Shown: positions 9,228 to 19,831 of the stretch, piece by piece
Position numbering within the stretch: the first letter of the stretch is position 1
How the letters are laid out: each line of letters begins with the position of its first letter
Source of the DNA: Geminicoccaceae bacterium
Lineage (GTDB): Bacteria; Pseudomonadota; Alphaproteobacteria; Geminicoccales; Geminicoccaceae
Length of the DNA: 64,000 nt
Reading direction: 5' to 3'
Assembly: GCA_025999455.1 (NCBI GenBank)
Contig: AP024683.1
Span: forward strand, 1,061,501-1,125,500
Program-made: the position numbers and the translations under genes
Notes under the pieces: generated by a model
Told to the model about the DNA's origin: nothing
The model's input: the letters and a program-made list of their open reading frames with translations, nothing else
Databases searched by the model: none

Positions 9228-10309
9228 CGGGTCGCATCCTTTCCGGCGAGGGCCAAGAGCGCATCGGCGATCCGGGCCGCCGCGTCCGGGCGGGCGAGCC
9301 GCGCCGCCGCCTCGGACATCGCCCGTCGCCGCTCGGGATCGTCGAGGAGCGTGCCGAGCAGCCGCGCGCAACTGGCCGGTGTCGCTTCGCCTTGCGGCAG
9401 GAGCACGGCCGCCCCGGCCCGCTCGAGGGCTCGGGCGTTGGCCGTCTGGTGGTCGTCGGCGGCCGCCGCGTAGGGGATCAGGAGAGACGGCCGGGCGAGG
9501 GCCAGGAGTTCGGCGATCGTCGAAGCCCCGGCCCGCGCGATCACGAGGTCGGCGGCCGCCATCCGCCGTGGCACGTCGTCGAAGAAGGTGGCGAGCTCGA
9601 CCGTTTGGCCGATCGCACGATAGGCGACCGTCACCCGCTCCAGATCCTCCGGCCGGCATTGTTGGGCGATCGCGAGGCGGGCGCGCAGCGCCGGTGCGAG
9701 CAAGGCCACCGCCGCGGGCACGACCTCGCTCAGGATCCGTGCCCCCTGGCTGCCGCCCAGGACGAGGAGCCGGAGCCGTCCGTCGCCCGCGGCGGTGGCG
9801 GTTCCCGGCGCGAAACCCGGCCGGACCGGATTGCCGGTGACGATCAGCCGCTCGGCCGGCACGGCGGGCACGGCGGCCGTGCCGTCGAAGGTGAGGGCGA
9901 GGCGTGCCGCGAGCCGCGCGAGCAGCCGATTGGCCCGGCCCATCACCGCGTTCTGCTCGTGCACGAGGAGGGGCACCCGGCGCAGGACGGCGGCCAGCGC
10001 CGCGGGAACCGAGGCGTAGCCGCCGAAGGCCGCCGCCGCCGCCGGACGCAGCCGGCCGACCGCGGCGAGGCTCTGCGCCAAGCCACGACCGAGCTGCGCG
10101 AGTGCTGTGATCCGGTCGAGCGCCGCGCCGCGCGGGGCGGCCGCGCCGATCACCGTGACCGCGGGCTCGGCGGTCGCGAAGCGGGCGCCGCGCGGGTCCG
10201 TCAAGAGCGCCACCTCCGCACCCCGCCGGCGGAGTTCGGCCGCGACCGCCAAGGCCGGGAACATGTGCCCACCCGTACCACCCGCGGCGACCAGGAGCGG
10301 CCGGTTCAT
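9224..10309 (-). CDS. murG: Undecaprenyldiphospho-muramoylpentapeptide beta-N-acetylglucosaminyltransferase
   Basis: This peripheral inner-membrane GT-B glycosyltransferase (361 residues) converts lipid I to lipid II. The glycine-rich loop [12 protein letters not shown] at 8-19 binds the lipid pyrophosphate. FGGYASVP and [15 protein letters not shown] follow. The donor site includes LVLGGSQGA and [10 protein letters not shown], and [15 protein letters not shown] contains the Gln-Thr pair of the UDP-GlcNAc pocket. The start is ATG 10309, overlapping ftsW as ATGA. Confidence 0.96.
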   Translation of the reverse strand: MNRPLLVAAGGTGGHMFPALAVAAELRRRGAEVALLTDPRGARFATAEPAVTVIGAAAPRGAALDRITALAQLGRGLAQSLAAVGRLRPAAAAAFGGYASVPAALAAVLRRVPLLVHEQNAVMGRANRLLARLAARLALTFDGTAAVPAVPAERLIVTGNPVRPGFAPGTATAAGDGRLRLLVLGGSQGARILSEVVPAAVALLAPALRARLAIAQQCRPEDLERVTVAYRAIGQTVELATFFDDVPRRMAAADLVIARAGASTIAELLALARPSLLIPYAAAADDHQTANARALERAGAAVLLPQGEATPASCARLLGTLLDDPERRRAMSEAAARLARPDAAARIADALLALAGKDATR

Positions 10310-11421
10310 GCCGGTCGCTCCAGCCGGGCGCGTGCCCGGGTGAGCGCGAGCGCCCAGCCCATGCCGATCCCGAGGGCGAGCATCGAGGAGCCGCCGTACG
10401 ACACGAACGGCAGGGTCATGCCCTTGGTCGGCACGAGGTTGAGGTTCACGGCCATGTTCACGAGCGCCTGCAGCGCGAGCTGGCAGACGAGCCCCACCGT
10501 GGCGATCTGGCAGAAGCGGTCGACCGCCTGGTGCGCCCGCCACAGCCCGCGCACCAGGAGGAAGGCGAACAGGCCCGCGATCAAGAGGCAGGCGAGGATG
10601 CCGAACTCCTCCGCGGTCGCCGCGTAGACGAAGTCGGTGTGCGCATCGGGCAGGGTGAACTTGACGATCCCCTCGCCCGGCCCGCGCCCGAAGAGCCCGC
10701 CCGAAGCGACCGCGCGCAGGGCCTTTTCGATCTGCGTGAACTCGGCCGGCGGGGCCATGAATTGGTCGACCCGCGCGGCGACGTGCGGGAAGAGCTCGTA
10801 GGCGGCGAGCGCACCCGCGAAGGCGAGCCCGCCGAGGCCGAGGACGAGGAGCCAGGGCAAGCCCGCGACGAAGAGCTGGAGGCCCAGCGTCGCGAGCACG
10901 ATCGCCGCCATCCCGAGATCGGGCTGGAGCAGCAAGAGCCCGATCACGAGCCCGGCGAGCGCGAGGCTCGCGAGGGCCGCCTGGGGCCAGGGCCGGGTCG
11001 CGGCCAGCCAGGCCGTGAGAACGCAGAGCGCCGGCTTCACGAACTCGCTCGGTTGCAGTTGGACCTCGCCGATCCGCACCCAGCGATGGGCGCCGTTGAT
11101 CTCGGGCCCCGCCAGGACGGCGAGGACCATGAGCGCGATCCCCACCGCGGCGAGCCCCTTGGCGGCGCGGAGCACGCCCAAGGGCGCGAGCAGCGAGCAA
11201 ACGAACAAGAGGCAGAGCGCCGGACCCGTGAAGACGAGGTGGCGGACGATGAAATAGTGGGGATCCTTGTGCCGCAGGGCTCCCACGGGCGGGCTCGCCG
11301 CCAAAACGATCACGATGCCCGCGAAGACGAGGACGAGCACACCCGTGAGCAGCACGCGGTCGACCGTCCACCACCAAGTCGCGAGCAGGGAGCGGTCGGT
11401 GCGGGGAAAGACGTTGGTCAC
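10306..11421 (-). CDS. ftsW: Peptidoglycan glycosyltransferase FtsW
   Basis: This SEDS-family lipid II polymerase (371 residues, about ten membrane helices) works with FtsI at the septum. Marks include [19 protein letters not shown] after helix 1, GAHRWVRIG and [11 protein letters not shown] (the SEDS signature), LLLQPDLG with the essential aspartate, and the C-terminal [16 protein letters not shown]. It starts with GTG, giving a GTGA overlap with the murD stop. Pairing with ftsI in the same operon is standard. Confidence 0.96.
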   Translation of the reverse strand: MTNVFPRTDRSLLATWWWTVDRVLLTGVLVLVFAGIVIVLAASPPVGALRHKDPHYFIVRHLVFTGPALCLLFVCSLLAPLGVLRAAKGLAAVGIALMVLAVLAGPEINGAHRWVRIGEVQLQPSEFVKPALCVLTAWLAATRPWPQAALASLALAGLVIGLLLLQPDLGMAAIVLATLGLQLFVAGLPWLLVLGLGGLAFAGALAAYELFPHVAARVDQFMAPPAEFTQIEKALRAVASGGLFGRGPGEGIVKFTLPDAHTDFVYAATAEEFGILACLLIAGLFAFLLVRGLWRAHQAVDRFCQIATVGLVCQLALQALVNMAVNLNLVPTKGMTLPFVSYGGSSMLALGIGMGWALALTRARARLERPA

Positions 11422-12806
11422 GTCGCCGCCTCCGCCAGCCCCCGGAGCCGGGCGCGGACCAGTTCGCGGAAGACGTCACCCCGGTGCTCGTAGCTCTTGA
11501 ACTGGTCGAAGGATTTGCAGGCGGGCGCGAGGAGGACGACCGCCTCTTCGCCGCTGGCACGTGCCGCATCGAGCGCCGCGTCGAGGGCCACCTCCAACGT
11601 GCCCGCATGCTCGAGCGGGGCCAGGTGACCGAGCTCCGCGGCGATCGCCTCGGCCGCCTCGCCGATGAGATAGCCTCGGCGGACCCGTGCCATGAAGGGG
11701 GCGAGCGCGGCGAAGCCGCCGGGGCCGGCCCGGCCGCCCGCGATCCAGAAGACGTTCTCGAACGAGCCCAAGCTCTTGGTCGCGGCGTCCGGGTTCGTGG
11801 CCTTGCTGTCGTTGACGAGCGCCACCCGGCCGATCCGGCCGACCTCTTCCATCCGGTGCGGTAGGCCCTGGAAGCTCGCGAGCCCCGCGGCCGCCGCTGC
11901 CGGATCGAGCCCCAGCGCCCGAAGCGCAGCGTAAGCCGCGGCCGCGTTCTGCTGGTTGTGGGCCCCTTTGAGCGCGCGCAGGTCACGCAGGTCCGCGACC
12001 TCCCGCGGCGTGCCGTCGAGGGCGTCGACGAGCCGCCCCTCGACCACGCCCACCCCGGCTTCCGGCACACGCCCGACGCTCACCCGGATCGGCCGGCGGC
12101 CGAGCCGCTCGAGCTCGAGGGCCACGGCGGCGCTGATCGCATCGTCCACCCCGACGACCGCCCGATCCTCGGGTGCCTGGCGGGCGAAGATCCGCTTCTT
12201 CGCGGCGACGTAGGCTTCGAGGCTGCCGTGCCGGTCGAGATGATCGGGGGTGAGGTTGAGCCAGACGGCCACCTTGCAGGCCAGCTCCCGGCAGAGCTCC
12301 AGTTGGAAGGAGGAGAGCTCGAGGACGATCGTCTCGGTCGGCTCGCCGAGGACGAGGTCGAACACCGGCCGCCCGATGTTGCCGCCGAGGAGGGCCGGCC
12401 GGCCGGCAGCGAGCAGGAGGTGGTGGGCGAGGGCACTCGTCGTCGACTTGCCGTTGGTTCCCGTGATGCCGACGATGGGCCGCGGTGCGGCCACCTCGGC
12501 GAAGAGGTCGACGTCGCCGGTGATCGGCACGCCCGCGGCGCGCGCCGCGGCCACGAGCGGATGCGGCGCCGGGAAGCTCGTCGGCACACCCGGGCTCACG
12601 ACGAGGGCGGCGAGTTCGGCCAGGTCCTCGGCTTCGCCGGGCCAGGCGCCGAGCTCCATGGCGCGCTGGAGAGCCGCCGGATCGTCGTCCCAGGCGACCA
12701 CGTCGGCGCCACCCGCGCGCAGTGCCCGGGCGACCGCGAGCCCACTTCGGGCGAGGCCCAGCACACCCACCCGGCGGTCGCGGAAGCGGCTCAGGGCCGA
12801 GCGCAT
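11418..12806 (-). CDS. murD: UDP-N-acetylmuramoyl-L-alanine--D-glutamate ligase
   Basis: This cytoplasmic Mur ligase (462 residues) adds D-glutamate to UDP-MurNAc-L-Ala. The Rossmann-like first domain begins at VGVLGLARSGLA. The P-loop GITGTNGKSTT spans about 113-123, NLTPDHLDRHGS follows, VNDSKATNPDA marks the C-terminal domain, and LLAPACKSFDQFKSYEHRG carries the late SFDQF motif of MurD. The start is ATG 12806, 14 bases after mraY; this is one of the few dcw junctions without an overlap. Confidence 0.97.
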   Translation of the reverse strand: MRSALSRFRDRRVGVLGLARSGLAVARALRAGGADVVAWDDDPAALQRAMELGAWPGEAEDLAELAALVVSPGVPTSFPAPHPLVAAARAAGVPITGDVDLFAEVAAPRPIVGITGTNGKSTTSALAHHLLLAAGRPALLGGNIGRPVFDLVLGEPTETIVLELSSFQLELCRELACKVAVWLNLTPDHLDRHGSLEAYVAAKKRIFARQAPEDRAVVGVDDAISAAVALELERLGRRPIRVSVGRVPEAGVGVVEGRLVDALDGTPREVADLRDLRALKGAHNQQNAAAAYAALRALGLDPAAAAAGLASFQGLPHRMEEVGRIGRVALVNDSKATNPDAATKSLGSFENVFWIAGGRAGPGGFAALAPFMARVRRGYLIGEAAEAIAAELGHLAPLEHAGTLEVALDAALDAARASGEEAVVLLAPACKSFDQFKSYEHRGDVFRELVRARLRGLAEAAT

Positions 12807-12820
12807 GGCGGGCCCGGTCC

Positions 12821-13909
12821 TCAGCGCAGCTTGAGGGTCGAAAGGCCGACGAGGGCCAGGATCATGGCGATGATCCAGAAGCGGATGACGATCGTGGGCT
12901 CCTTCCATCCCTTCTTCTCGAAGTGGTGGTGCAAGGGCGCCATGCGGAACACCCGCCGGCCGGTGAGCTTGAACGAGACGACCTGGACGATCACCGAGAC
13001 CGCCTCGAGCACGAAGAGACCACCCACGATCGCGAGCACGAGCTCGTGCTTGACCGCGACGGCGATCGCGCCGAGCGCCCCGCCGGTGGCGAGCGAGCCC
13101 GTGTCGCCCATGAAGACCATGGCCGGTGGCGCGTTGAACCAGAGGAAGCCCAAGGACGCACCGATCATGGCGCCGCAGACCACGGCGAGCTCGCCGGTCC
13201 CGGGGACGTAGGGGATGCCCAGATAGTTCGAGAAGATCACGTTGCCCGCGAGATAGGCGATCAGCGCGAAACAAGCGGCGGCGATCATGACCGGCACGAT
13301 CGCGAGCCCGTCGAGACCGTCGGTGAGGTTCACGGCGTTCGAGGCGCCGACCATGACGAAGGCGGCGAAGATCGGGAAGGCCATCCCGAGCGGGATCAAG
13401 AGGTCCTTGAAGACCGGCACGGCGATGCTCGTCGCGAGCTTGGGATCGGTGAGCTTGACGAGCACCATCGCCGCGACGAGCCCGATCACCGTCTGACCCG
13501 CGAGCTTGAGCCGGCCGGGTAGGCCGCCGCTCGAGCGTTTGGTGACCTTGAGGTAATCGTCGACGAAGCCGATCAGACCGTAGCCGATCGTCACGAGGAG
13601 CACGGTCCAAACGAAGCCGTTGCGCGGATCGGCCCAGAGCAGGGTCGAGACCGCCATGGCGATCAAGATCAGGACTCCGCCCATGGTGGGGGTCCCGGCC
13701 TTGGTCAAGATGTGGCTTTCCGGCCCGTCGGTACGGATCGGCTGGCCACCCTTCTGCTTGAGCCGCAGCCAGCGGATCAGCCAGGGACCCAAGAGAAAGC
13801 TCACGACGAGCGCGGTCATGACCGCGCCGCCCGTGCGGAAGGTGATGTAGCGGAAGAGGTTGAGCCCCGGGACGTAGGGGGCGAGCGGGACCAGGAACTC
13901 GTACAGCAT
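12821..13909 (-). CDS. mraY: Phospho-N-acetylmuramoyl-pentapeptide-transferase
   Basis: This integral membrane enzyme (362 residues, ten predicted helices) transfers phospho-MurNAc-pentapeptide to undecaprenyl phosphate to make lipid I. The family motifs are KAGTPTMGG near 70, GFVDDYLKV at 114-122 with the catalytic Asp pair, [13 protein letters not shown] near 195, and the [12 protein letters not shown] cytoplasmic loop near 325. The start is ATG 13909, two bases after the murF stop. All key residues are present. Confidence 0.97.
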   Translation of the reverse strand: MLYEFLVPLAPYVPGLNLFRYITFRTGGAVMTALVVSFLLGPWLIRWLRLKQKGGQPIRTDGPESHILTKAGTPTMGGVLILIAMAVSTLLWADPRNGFVWTVLLVTIGYGLIGFVDDYLKVTKRSSGGLPGRLKLAGQTVIGLVAAMVLVKLTDPKLATSIAVPVFKDLLIPLGMAFPIFAAFVMVGASNAVNLTDGLDGLAIVPVMIAAACFALIAYLAGNVIFSNYLGIPYVPGTGELAVVCGAMIGASLGFLWFNAPPAMVFMGDTGSLATGGALGAIAVAVKHELVLAIVGGLFVLEAVSVIVQVVSFKLTGRRVFRMAPLHHHFEKKGWKEPTIVIRFWIIAMILALVGLSTLKLR

Positions 13910-13911
13910 GC

Positions 13912-15303
13912 TCAGCTCCGCGCCGAGGCCTCGAGGGCCTCGATCACGCGCGCCATCCGGCTGCCGAGCGAGCCCTTGACCAGAACGACGTCGCCGGGCT
14001 GCAGCTCGTCCACGACGAGAGGGGCGAGCGCCGCGGAATCGGCGGCGTGCGGTCCGCGCATCGACGCGGGTAGCGCCCGATCGAGCGCCGCCATGAGCGG
14101 ACCACAGGTGAAGACCCGCGCCACGGTCGCGGCGCGGAGCGGTTCGGCAAGCGCCGCGTGCATCGCTTCCGCCCCCTCGCCGAGCTCGAGCATGTCGCCG
14201 AGCACCGCGATCCGCCGCCCGGCTTGCAGGCCCAAGAGCGCGATCGCGGCGGCCATCGAGGCGGGGTTGGCGTTGTAGCTCTCGTCGAGGAGCAGGATCT
14301 CGCCGTCGCGCCAGCGGAGCCGCCGCTGCCGCCCGCGCCCCGAAGGCGGGGCGAAATCGGCGAGTTCGGCGGCCGCCCGGTCGAGGTCGGCGCCGAGCGC
14401 CTCGACCGCGGCGAGTACGGCGAGCGCGTTGCTCGCCCAGTGCCGACCCGGCGCGCCGAGCCGGAAGCGGCGGATCCGACCGGCGCGCTCCGCCTCGACC
14501 GTGGAGCCCTTGGGACCGAGCTCGACCGCCCGCAGGCGCCAATCGGCCGAAGCCGCTTCGCCGAAGGTCACGATCCGCGCGACCCCGGCGCGTTCCGCGG
14601 CCTCGAGGAGGATCGGGAATTGCGGCGTGTCGGCCGGGAGCACGGCGGTCCCGCCGGGCTCGAGACCTTCGAGGATCTCGGCTTTGGCCCGGGCGATCCC
14701 CTCGATCCCGTCGGCGAAGTTGCCGATGTGGGCGGGGGCGATTGCGGTGATCACGGCGACGGCCGGCCGGGCGAGCGGGACGAGGGCGCGGATCTCGCCC
14801 GCGTGGTTCATGCCGATCTCGACCACGGCCCAGGAAATCGCTTCGGGGAGCCGCGCGAGCGTCAAGGGCACGCCCCAGTGGTTGTTGTGGCTCGCGGCGC
14901 TGGCGTGACAGCCGCCTTGCCGGTCGAGCACGTGGCGGAGCGCTTCCTTGGTGCCGGTCTTGCCGACCGAGCCCGTGACCGCGACGACGCGGGCGCGGCT
15001 CCGTGCCCGGCCCGCTCGGGCGAGCGCCCACAGCCCCTCGAACGTGTCGCGGACCAGCAAGAGCGGCGCATCGGGCGCGAGCCCCTCGGGCCGTTTGTGG
15101 ACCATCGCCGCCGCGGCACCACGGGCGAGCGCGTCGGCGACGAAGAGGTGCCCGTCCTGCCGCTCGCCCACGAGCGCCACGAAGAGCTCGCCCGGGGCGA
15201 GTGTGCGGCTGTCGATCGAGACTCCGCTCGCGCGCCAGGGGCGCGTCGCCGTGCCGGCGGTTGCCGTGGCAGCCGCTTCCGCGGTCCAGAGAGTGGGGCT
15301 CAT
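13912..15303 (-). CDS. murF: UDP-N-acetylmuramoyl-tripeptide--D-alanyl-D-alanine ligase
   Basis: This Mur ligase (463 residues) adds D-Ala-D-Ala to complete the UDP-MurNAc-pentapeptide. The N-terminal domain has the MurE/F uridine-binding segment [18 protein letters not shown] (about 27-44). The P-loop reads [12 protein letters not shown] (109-120), a usual MurF variant. The central domain shows [13 protein letters not shown] and [10 protein letters not shown]; the C-terminal domain has [12 protein letters not shown] and VLGDMLELG. The start is ATG 15303, overlapping murE by ATGA. Its substrate dipeptide is supplied by ddl in the same operon. Confidence 0.97.
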   Translation of the reverse strand: MSPTLWTAEAAATATAGTATRPWRASGVSIDSRTLAPGELFVALVGERQDGHLFVADALARGAAAAMVHKRPEGLAPDAPLLLVRDTFEGLWALARAGRARSRARVVAVTGSVGKTGTKEALRHVLDRQGGCHASAASHNNHWGVPLTLARLPEAISWAVVEIGMNHAGEIRALVPLARPAVAVITAIAPAHIGNFADGIEGIARAKAEILEGLEPGGTAVLPADTPQFPILLEAAERAGVARIVTFGEAASADWRLRAVELGPKGSTVEAERAGRIRRFRLGAPGRHWASNALAVLAAVEALGADLDRAAAELADFAPPSGRGRQRRLRWRDGEILLLDESYNANPASMAAAIALLGLQAGRRIAVLGDMLELGEGAEAMHAALAEPLRAATVARVFTCGPLMAALDRALPASMRGPHAADSAALAPLVVDELQPGDVVLVKGSLGSRMARVIEALEASARS

Positions 15304-16745
15304 CGCGCCGCTCCCACGAGTTCGCGGACCACGGCGGCATCGTCGAACGGCAGGACCTCCTCGCCCACGATCTGACAGGTCTCGTGGCCCTTGCCCGCGA
15401 CGAGCAGAAGATCGCCGGGCCCGAGCCGCTCGATCGCCGCAGCGATCGCGGCCCGCCGATCACCGATTTCCAAGGCGCCGGGACAAGCGTCGAGGATCGC
15501 CCGACGGATCGCCGCCGGGTCCTCGCTGCGCGGATTGTCGTCGGTGACGATCACCGAATCGGCGAGCCGAGCGGCGATCGCACCCATCTCGGGCCGTTTG
15601 CCCCGGTCACGGTCGCCGCCGCAGCCGAAGACCAGGTGCAACTTGCCGCCGCAGTGCGGCCGCAGCGCCTCGAGCGCCTGGCGGAGCGCCTCGGGCTTGT
15701 GGGCGTAGTCCACGTAGATCGCGGCACCCGACGGGAGATCGGCCACGTGCTGCATCCGGCCGGGCGCGCCTTCGAGGGCCCCGAGGTGCGCCGCGGCCTC
15801 CTCGAGCCGTCCGCCCGTGGCGACCACGAGCCCGAGAGCGGCCAGCAGGTTCCGCGCCTGGAACGCGCCGATCAGCCGGGTCTCGACCGTCCAGGGGCTC
15901 CCTTCGAGCCGGAGCTCCAGGCGTTGGCCGGACGGCAGCGGGGTCTGTGCCTCGAGGCGCAGACGTTCCGCGTTGCGGCCGTAATCGACGAGGGCGAGCC
16001 CGCGGTCGTGAGCGATCTCGGCGATCCTCCGCCCTTCCGCGGTGTCGGCGTCGACCACGGTGGTCGCGCCCGGCGGCAGGAGCTCTTCGAAGAGGCGGAG
16101 CTTGGCGGCCCGGTAGGCTTCCATCGTGCCGTGATAGTCGAGATGGTCGCGCGAGAGGTTCGTGAAGGCGGCGGCGGCGAAGCGGACGCCCTCGACCCGA
16201 CGCTGATCGAGGGCGTGGCTCGAAACCTCCATCGCCAGATGCGTGATCCCGGCGCGGGCGAGGGCCGCGAGGTCGCGGTGGAGCTCGATCGGATCGGGGG
16301 TGGTGAGCGCACCGGGTCGCTCGAGGCCGGGGGCGACGAGACCGAGCGTGCCGAGGCTCGCCGCCCGCCGGCCGAGCCGCTCCCAGAGCTGGCGCGTGAA
16401 ATTCACGACCGACGTCTTGCCGCTCGTGCCCGTGACGCCGACCACGGTGGCGGGCTGTGCGGCGAAGAAGCGGGCGGCGATACGGGCGAGTGCCGCGCGG
16501 GGATCTTCGGCCACGAGGATCGGGACGCCGAGTGGGCGATCGCGCAGGCGATGATCGCCGAGCACGGCCACGGCACCGGCCGCCACCGCGGTTTCGGCGA
16601 AGGCGAGACCGTCGCTGCGCGTGCCGGGCAGGGCGGCGAACAGGTCGCCCGGCCGCACGCGGCGGGAATCGAGTGCGAGGCCCGTGACCTCGCGGTCGGG
16701 CCCCTCGAGCCGGGCGAGCTCAGCGGCGAGGGTCGAGAGCCGCAA
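15300..16745 (-). CDS. murE: UDP-N-acetylmuramoyl-L-alanyl-D-glutamate--2,6-diaminopimelate ligase
   Basis: This Mur ligase (481 residues) adds meso-diaminopimelate to the stem. The uridine-binding segment is [18 protein letters not shown], the P-loop [10 protein letters not shown] is at 103-112, and [11 protein letters not shown] follows. The motif [10 protein letters not shown] near residue 400 contains DNPR, which selects diaminopimelate rather than lysine, so the wall is DAP-type. The start is TTG 16745, 26 bases inside the end of ftsI; no ATG or GTG is available nearer. The weak codon may hold synthesis down relative to its neighbours. Confidence 0.95.
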   Translation of the reverse strand: MRLSTLAAELARLEGPDREVTGLALDSRRVRPGDLFAALPGTRSDGLAFAETAVAAGAVAVLGDHRLRDRPLGVPILVAEDPRAALARIAARFFAAQPATVVGVTGTSGKTSVVNFTRQLWERLGRRAASLGTLGLVAPGLERPGALTTPDPIELHRDLAALARAGITHLAMEVSSHALDQRRVEGVRFAAAAFTNLSRDHLDYHGTMEAYRAAKLRLFEELLPPGATTVVDADTAEGRRIAEIAHDRGLALVDYGRNAERLRLEAQTPLPSGQRLELRLEGSPWTVETRLIGAFQARNLLAALGLVVATGGRLEEAAAHLGALEGAPGRMQHVADLPSGAAIYVDYAHKPEALRQALEALRPHCGGKLHLVFGCGGDRDRGKRPEMGAIAARLADSVIVTDDNPRSEDPAAIRRAILDACPGALEIGDRRAAIAAAIERLGPGDLLLVAGKGHETCQIVGEEVLPFDDAAVVRELVGAAR

Positions 16746-18465
16746 GGCGCGGACCTCCCGTGGCGACGGCGGCGGTCGGGCGCATCGCCGACCAGCGCTC
16801 CTTGTATCGCGCCTCGACCGCGGGATCGGAGGGGGGCACGCCCAAGAGCGGGCCGATCCGGGCGATCACGGACCCGACGACCGGGGCCGCGACCTGGCCG
16901 CCGTAGCGTGTCCCGCCGGAGGCGGCCGTGGCCTTGGGCTCGTCGACGATGGCGAGCACGAGGTAACGCGGTGCGTCCAGGGGGAAGACACCGACGAAGG
17001 AGGCGAGCACGGCACCGCGCCGGTAGCCGCCTCGGCCCGGCTTGTCGGCGGTGCCGGTCTTGCCGCCCACGAGATAGCCGGGCACGGCAGCTTTCTTGGC
17101 GGTGCCGTCGGCGACCGTGAGCCACATCATCCAACGCAGATCCTCGACCGTGCGGCGGCTGGCCACGCGCGGCCCCGGCTCGATCGCCGCATCGTGGGGG
17201 CGCTTGAGGAGCGTCGCCCGCACGAGAGTCCCGTCACCCACGAGCGAGGCCACCGCCTCGGCGAAGCGCAAGGGGGACACGGCGATCCCGTGGCCGAAGG
17301 AGACCGTCGCGGTCACCACGTCCGGCCAGGACTTCTGGACTTGCGGGCGGGCGATCTCCAGGATCTCGAGCGGCGCCCGCTCGAAGAGACCGAGCCGGCC
17401 GAGCATGGCCCGCAAGGGTTCGGCGCCGCCTGCCGCGAACACCATCTGGGCGGTGCCGATGTTCGAGGAGTGCGAGAAGATCTCGGCCGCCGTGAAGGGC
17501 CGGCGGGCCGGGTGCACGTCGCGGATCGTGTGCCGGCCGATCCGAAGCGCAGGCGGGATCTCGAAGCGCTGGCCCACCCGCACCCGCCCGCTGTCGAGGG
17601 CGGCGGCGTGCGAGAGGACCTTGAAGAGCGAGCCGAGCTCGTAAGAGCCGCCCGTGCAACGATTCTTGCGCTGCTCGGGCCGTGCGCCGCCGCCGAGATT
17701 CGAGTCGAAATCGGGCAGGCTCACGAGGCCCAGGAGCTCGCCCGTGCGGACATCGAGGACGAGCCCGCAGGCGCCGATCGCCCGGAACTCCCGGAAGGCT
17801 CGGCCGAGCTCGTCGCGCAGCGCCTCTTGGACCCGCAGATCGAGGCTCAGCGCGATCTCGCGGGCGTCCCGGAGCGCGCTCAATCGGCCGTGATCGAGGG
17901 CGTGCTCGACGCCTGCGAGCCCCCGATTGTCGATGTCGACGAAGCCCAACAAATGCGCGGCGGCGTGGCCCTTGGGGTAGACTCGGTGCTCGCTCGTGCG
18001 CAGGACGATCCCCGGGAGACCGGCCTCCAGCACGGCGCGCTCGGCCGCGGGCGAGACCCGGTGCGCGACCCACTCGAACCGCCGGCCCGCCGCCTTGGCC
18101 TTGACCAAGCGGCGTTCGAGCACGCTCGGATCGATGCCGCCCACGATCCGGGCGAGCCGCTCGGCGGTGCGGCGCGGATCACCCACCTGGAGCGGATCGA
18201 CGGCGAGCGAGGGGACCGGTACGTCGGTGGCGAGGAGTTCACCCCGCCGGTCGAGGAGATCCGGTCGGCGGCGCAGCGGCTCGACGGGCGCCGGCTCCGG
18301 TGCCGCCTCGGCGGTACGCTCCTCGGGCGCGAGGTGCAGGAGCCGCAGACCGAGGCCCGCGAACAGGGCGACGAAGAGCACGCCCACGAGGACGAGCCGC
18401 CGCCGACCGCGCGAGAGCGCCGGATCGGGCGGCTCGAGCGAGGCGTCGAGCGCGGACCAGCTCAA
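16720..18465 (-). CDS. ftsI: Septal peptidoglycan transpeptidase FtsI (PBP3)
   Basis: This class B penicillin-binding protein (581 residues) cross-links septal wall with FtsW. One membrane helix at about 23-44 (LVLVGVLFVALFAGLGL) is followed by the pedestal domain with RRPDLLDRRGELLATDV. The transpeptidase domain has the active serine in GSLFK (SxxK), then HSSN (SxN), then VGGKTGTADK (KTG box). I place the start at TTG 18465, which overlaps the ftsL stop as TTGA, matching the ATGA/GTGA pattern of the operon and giving a short cytoplasmic tail. The frame stays open upstream through ftsL, so automated callers may overextend it. Confidence 0.93.
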   Translation of the reverse strand: MSWSALDASLEPPDPALSRGRRRLVLVGVLFVALFAGLGLRLLHLAPEERTAEAAPEPAPVEPLRRRPDLLDRRGELLATDVPVPSLAVDPLQVGDPRRTAERLARIVGGIDPSVLERRLVKAKAAGRRFEWVAHRVSPAAERAVLEAGLPGIVLRTSEHRVYPKGHAAAHLLGFVDIDNRGLAGVEHALDHGRLSALRDAREIALSLDLRVQEALRDELGRAFREFRAIGACGLVLDVRTGELLGLVSLPDFDSNLGGGARPEQRKNRCTGGSYELGSLFKVLSHAAALDSGRVRVGQRFEIPPALRIGRHTIRDVHPARRPFTAAEIFSHSSNIGTAQMVFAAGGAEPLRAMLGRLGLFERAPLEILEIARPQVQKSWPDVVTATVSFGHGIAVSPLRFAEAVASLVGDGTLVRATLLKRPHDAAIEPGPRVASRRTVEDLRWMMWLTVADGTAKKAAVPGYLVGGKTGTADKPGRGGYRRGAVLASFVGVFPLDAPRYLVLAIVDEPKATAASGGTRYGGQVAAPVVGSVIARIGPLLGVPPSDPAVEARYKERWSAMRPTAAVATGGPRLAALDPRR

Positions 18466-18860
18466 GGCCGGGTCCCTCCGCTCGGTCGGAGCGGGAGCGC
18501 CGGTGCCAGGATCGGCTTGAAGCGCAACTCGATCGCCTCGCCGGCGGCGAGTTCGACGGTCAAGCTCCGGCCGGCGAAGGCGAGCGCGACCGCATCGGGC
18601 AGGTCGTCCGTCCGCACGAATCGATCGATCCGCGCGGGCTCGAGGCCGAGCTGGCGGGCCTGGGTTACCAGTCGCTCGGGTCGGCCGAGCCAGGCGAGAT
18701 CGGCCCTGAGCGTGCGGATCCGAGCCTTTTCCTCGGCGATCGCCCGCTCCAGCCGGGCGAGCTCGCGCTCGCGCTCGTGGACGAGGCGCTTGAGCTCGAA
18801 CACGCCCATGGCCGCGAACAACGCCGCGATTCCTGTGAGGATCGCCGGTCGCAGGCTCAT
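18462..18860 (-). CDS. ftsL: Cell division protein FtsL
   Basis: This small bitopic protein (132 residues) is predicted to be part of the FtsQLB complex. It has one N-terminal membrane helix (about 5-22, ending GVFELKRLVHERE). A leucine-rich coiled coil with many Glu/Arg (LARLERAIAEEKARIRTL) follows to about residue 60, then a short periplasmic tail with RLVTQARQLGLEPA. Sequence conservation in this family is low, so the call rests mainly on size, topology and its position between rsmH and ftsI. The start is ATG 18860 (ATGA overlap with rsmH). No ftsB is visible in the window. Confidence 0.88.
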   Translation of the reverse strand: MSLRPAILTGIAALFAAMGVFELKRLVHERERELARLERAIAEEKARIRTLRADLAWLGRPERLVTQARQLGLEPARIDRFVRTDDLPDAVALAFAGRSLTVELAAGEAIELRFKPILAPALPLRPSGGTRP

Positions 18861-19831
18861 GCTGCCCTCCGCTCGGGTCGCGGTTCGGCCTCTGCCTCGG
18901 CCGGCGCGTCGGTGCGCTCGGCGACACGGAGGCGGGCGGAACGGGCTCGCGGGTTGCGGGCGCTCTCGGCGGCCGAGGGTAGGATCGGGCCGCGCACCGC
19001 CCATACGAAGCGCGGCGGCACGGCCTCGGGCGGTGGCGGGCGGTGCCGCGATCCGGCCAGCCGACGACCGCCGTCGCTTTCGACCCAGCGCTTGACGATC
19101 CGGTCTTCGCCCGAGTGGAAGGCGACGATCGCGAGCCTTCCGCCCGGGACCAGGAGGCGCGTCGCCGCCGCGAGGAGCCGGCCGAGCTCGCCCGGCTCGT
19201 CGTTCACCGCCATGCGCAGCGCCTGGAAGGTCCGGGTCGCCGGGTCGTGCCGACCGCTGCGCCCGCCCTTCACCGCCGTCACGAGCGCGCGCAACTCCCC
19301 GGTTCGCGTCAAGGGCGCCCGTTCGCGCCGGCGGACGATCGCACGGGCGATCCGGCGCGCATCGGGCTCGTCGCCGTAGCGGAAGAGGATGTCGGCCAGG
19401 GCCGCTTCGTCGAGCCGGGCGAGCAGCTCGGCAGCGGTCGGACCGTGCGGGTCCATCCGCATGTCGAGCGGACCGTCCTCTCGAAAGGCGAAGCCGCGGG
19501 CGGCGTCGTCGAGCTGGTCGGAGGAGAGCCCGAGGTCGGCGACGATCCCGTCGACCCGCGTGATGCCGGCCTCGGCCAGGAGGCGGTCGAGCTCACCGAA
19601 CCGTCCCTCGAGGGCCAGGAGCCTGGGGTCCTCGCGGGCGAGGTCGCGTGCGCGCGCCGCCGCCGCGGGATCGCGGTCGACCGCCACGACGCGGGCGACC
19701 GGGTGGGCGAGCAAGGCACGGCTGTAGCCGCCGCCGCCGAAGGTCGCGTCGACATAGGTGCCATTTGCCCGCGGTGCGAGCGCTTCGATCGCTTCGGCGA
19801 GCAGGACGGGCACGTGGCGCGTTTCGCTCAC
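18857..19831 (-). CDS. rsmH: 16S rRNA (cytosine(1402)-N(4))-methyltransferase RsmH
   Basis: This SAM-dependent methyltransferase (324 residues, formerly MraW) makes N4-methyl-C1402 in 16S rRNA. HVPVLLAEAIEAL opens the protein; motif I is YVDATFGGGGYS near 26-37. VDGIVADLGLSSDQLD, GPLDMRMD and the C-terminal AIVAFHSGEDRIVKRW are all family signatures. I use GTG 19831, because translation from there gives the usual short lead into HVPVLL; GTG 19843 is an equal alternative. It is the first gene of the dcw operon here, since no mraZ is found upstream. Confidence 0.94.
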   Translation of the reverse strand: MSETRHVPVLLAEAIEALAPRANGTYVDATFGGGGYSRALLAHPVARVVAVDRDPAAAARARDLAREDPRLLALEGRFGELDRLLAEAGITRVDGIVADLGLSSDQLDDAARGFAFREDGPLDMRMDPHGPTAAELLARLDEAALADILFRYGDEPDARRIARAIVRRRERAPLTRTGELRALVTAVKGGRSGRHDPATRTFQALRMAVNDEPGELGRLLAAATRLLVPGGRLAIVAFHSGEDRIVKRWVESDGGRRLAGSRHRPPPPEAVPPRFVWAVRGPILPSAAESARNPRARSARLRVAERTDAPAEAEAEPRPERRAA

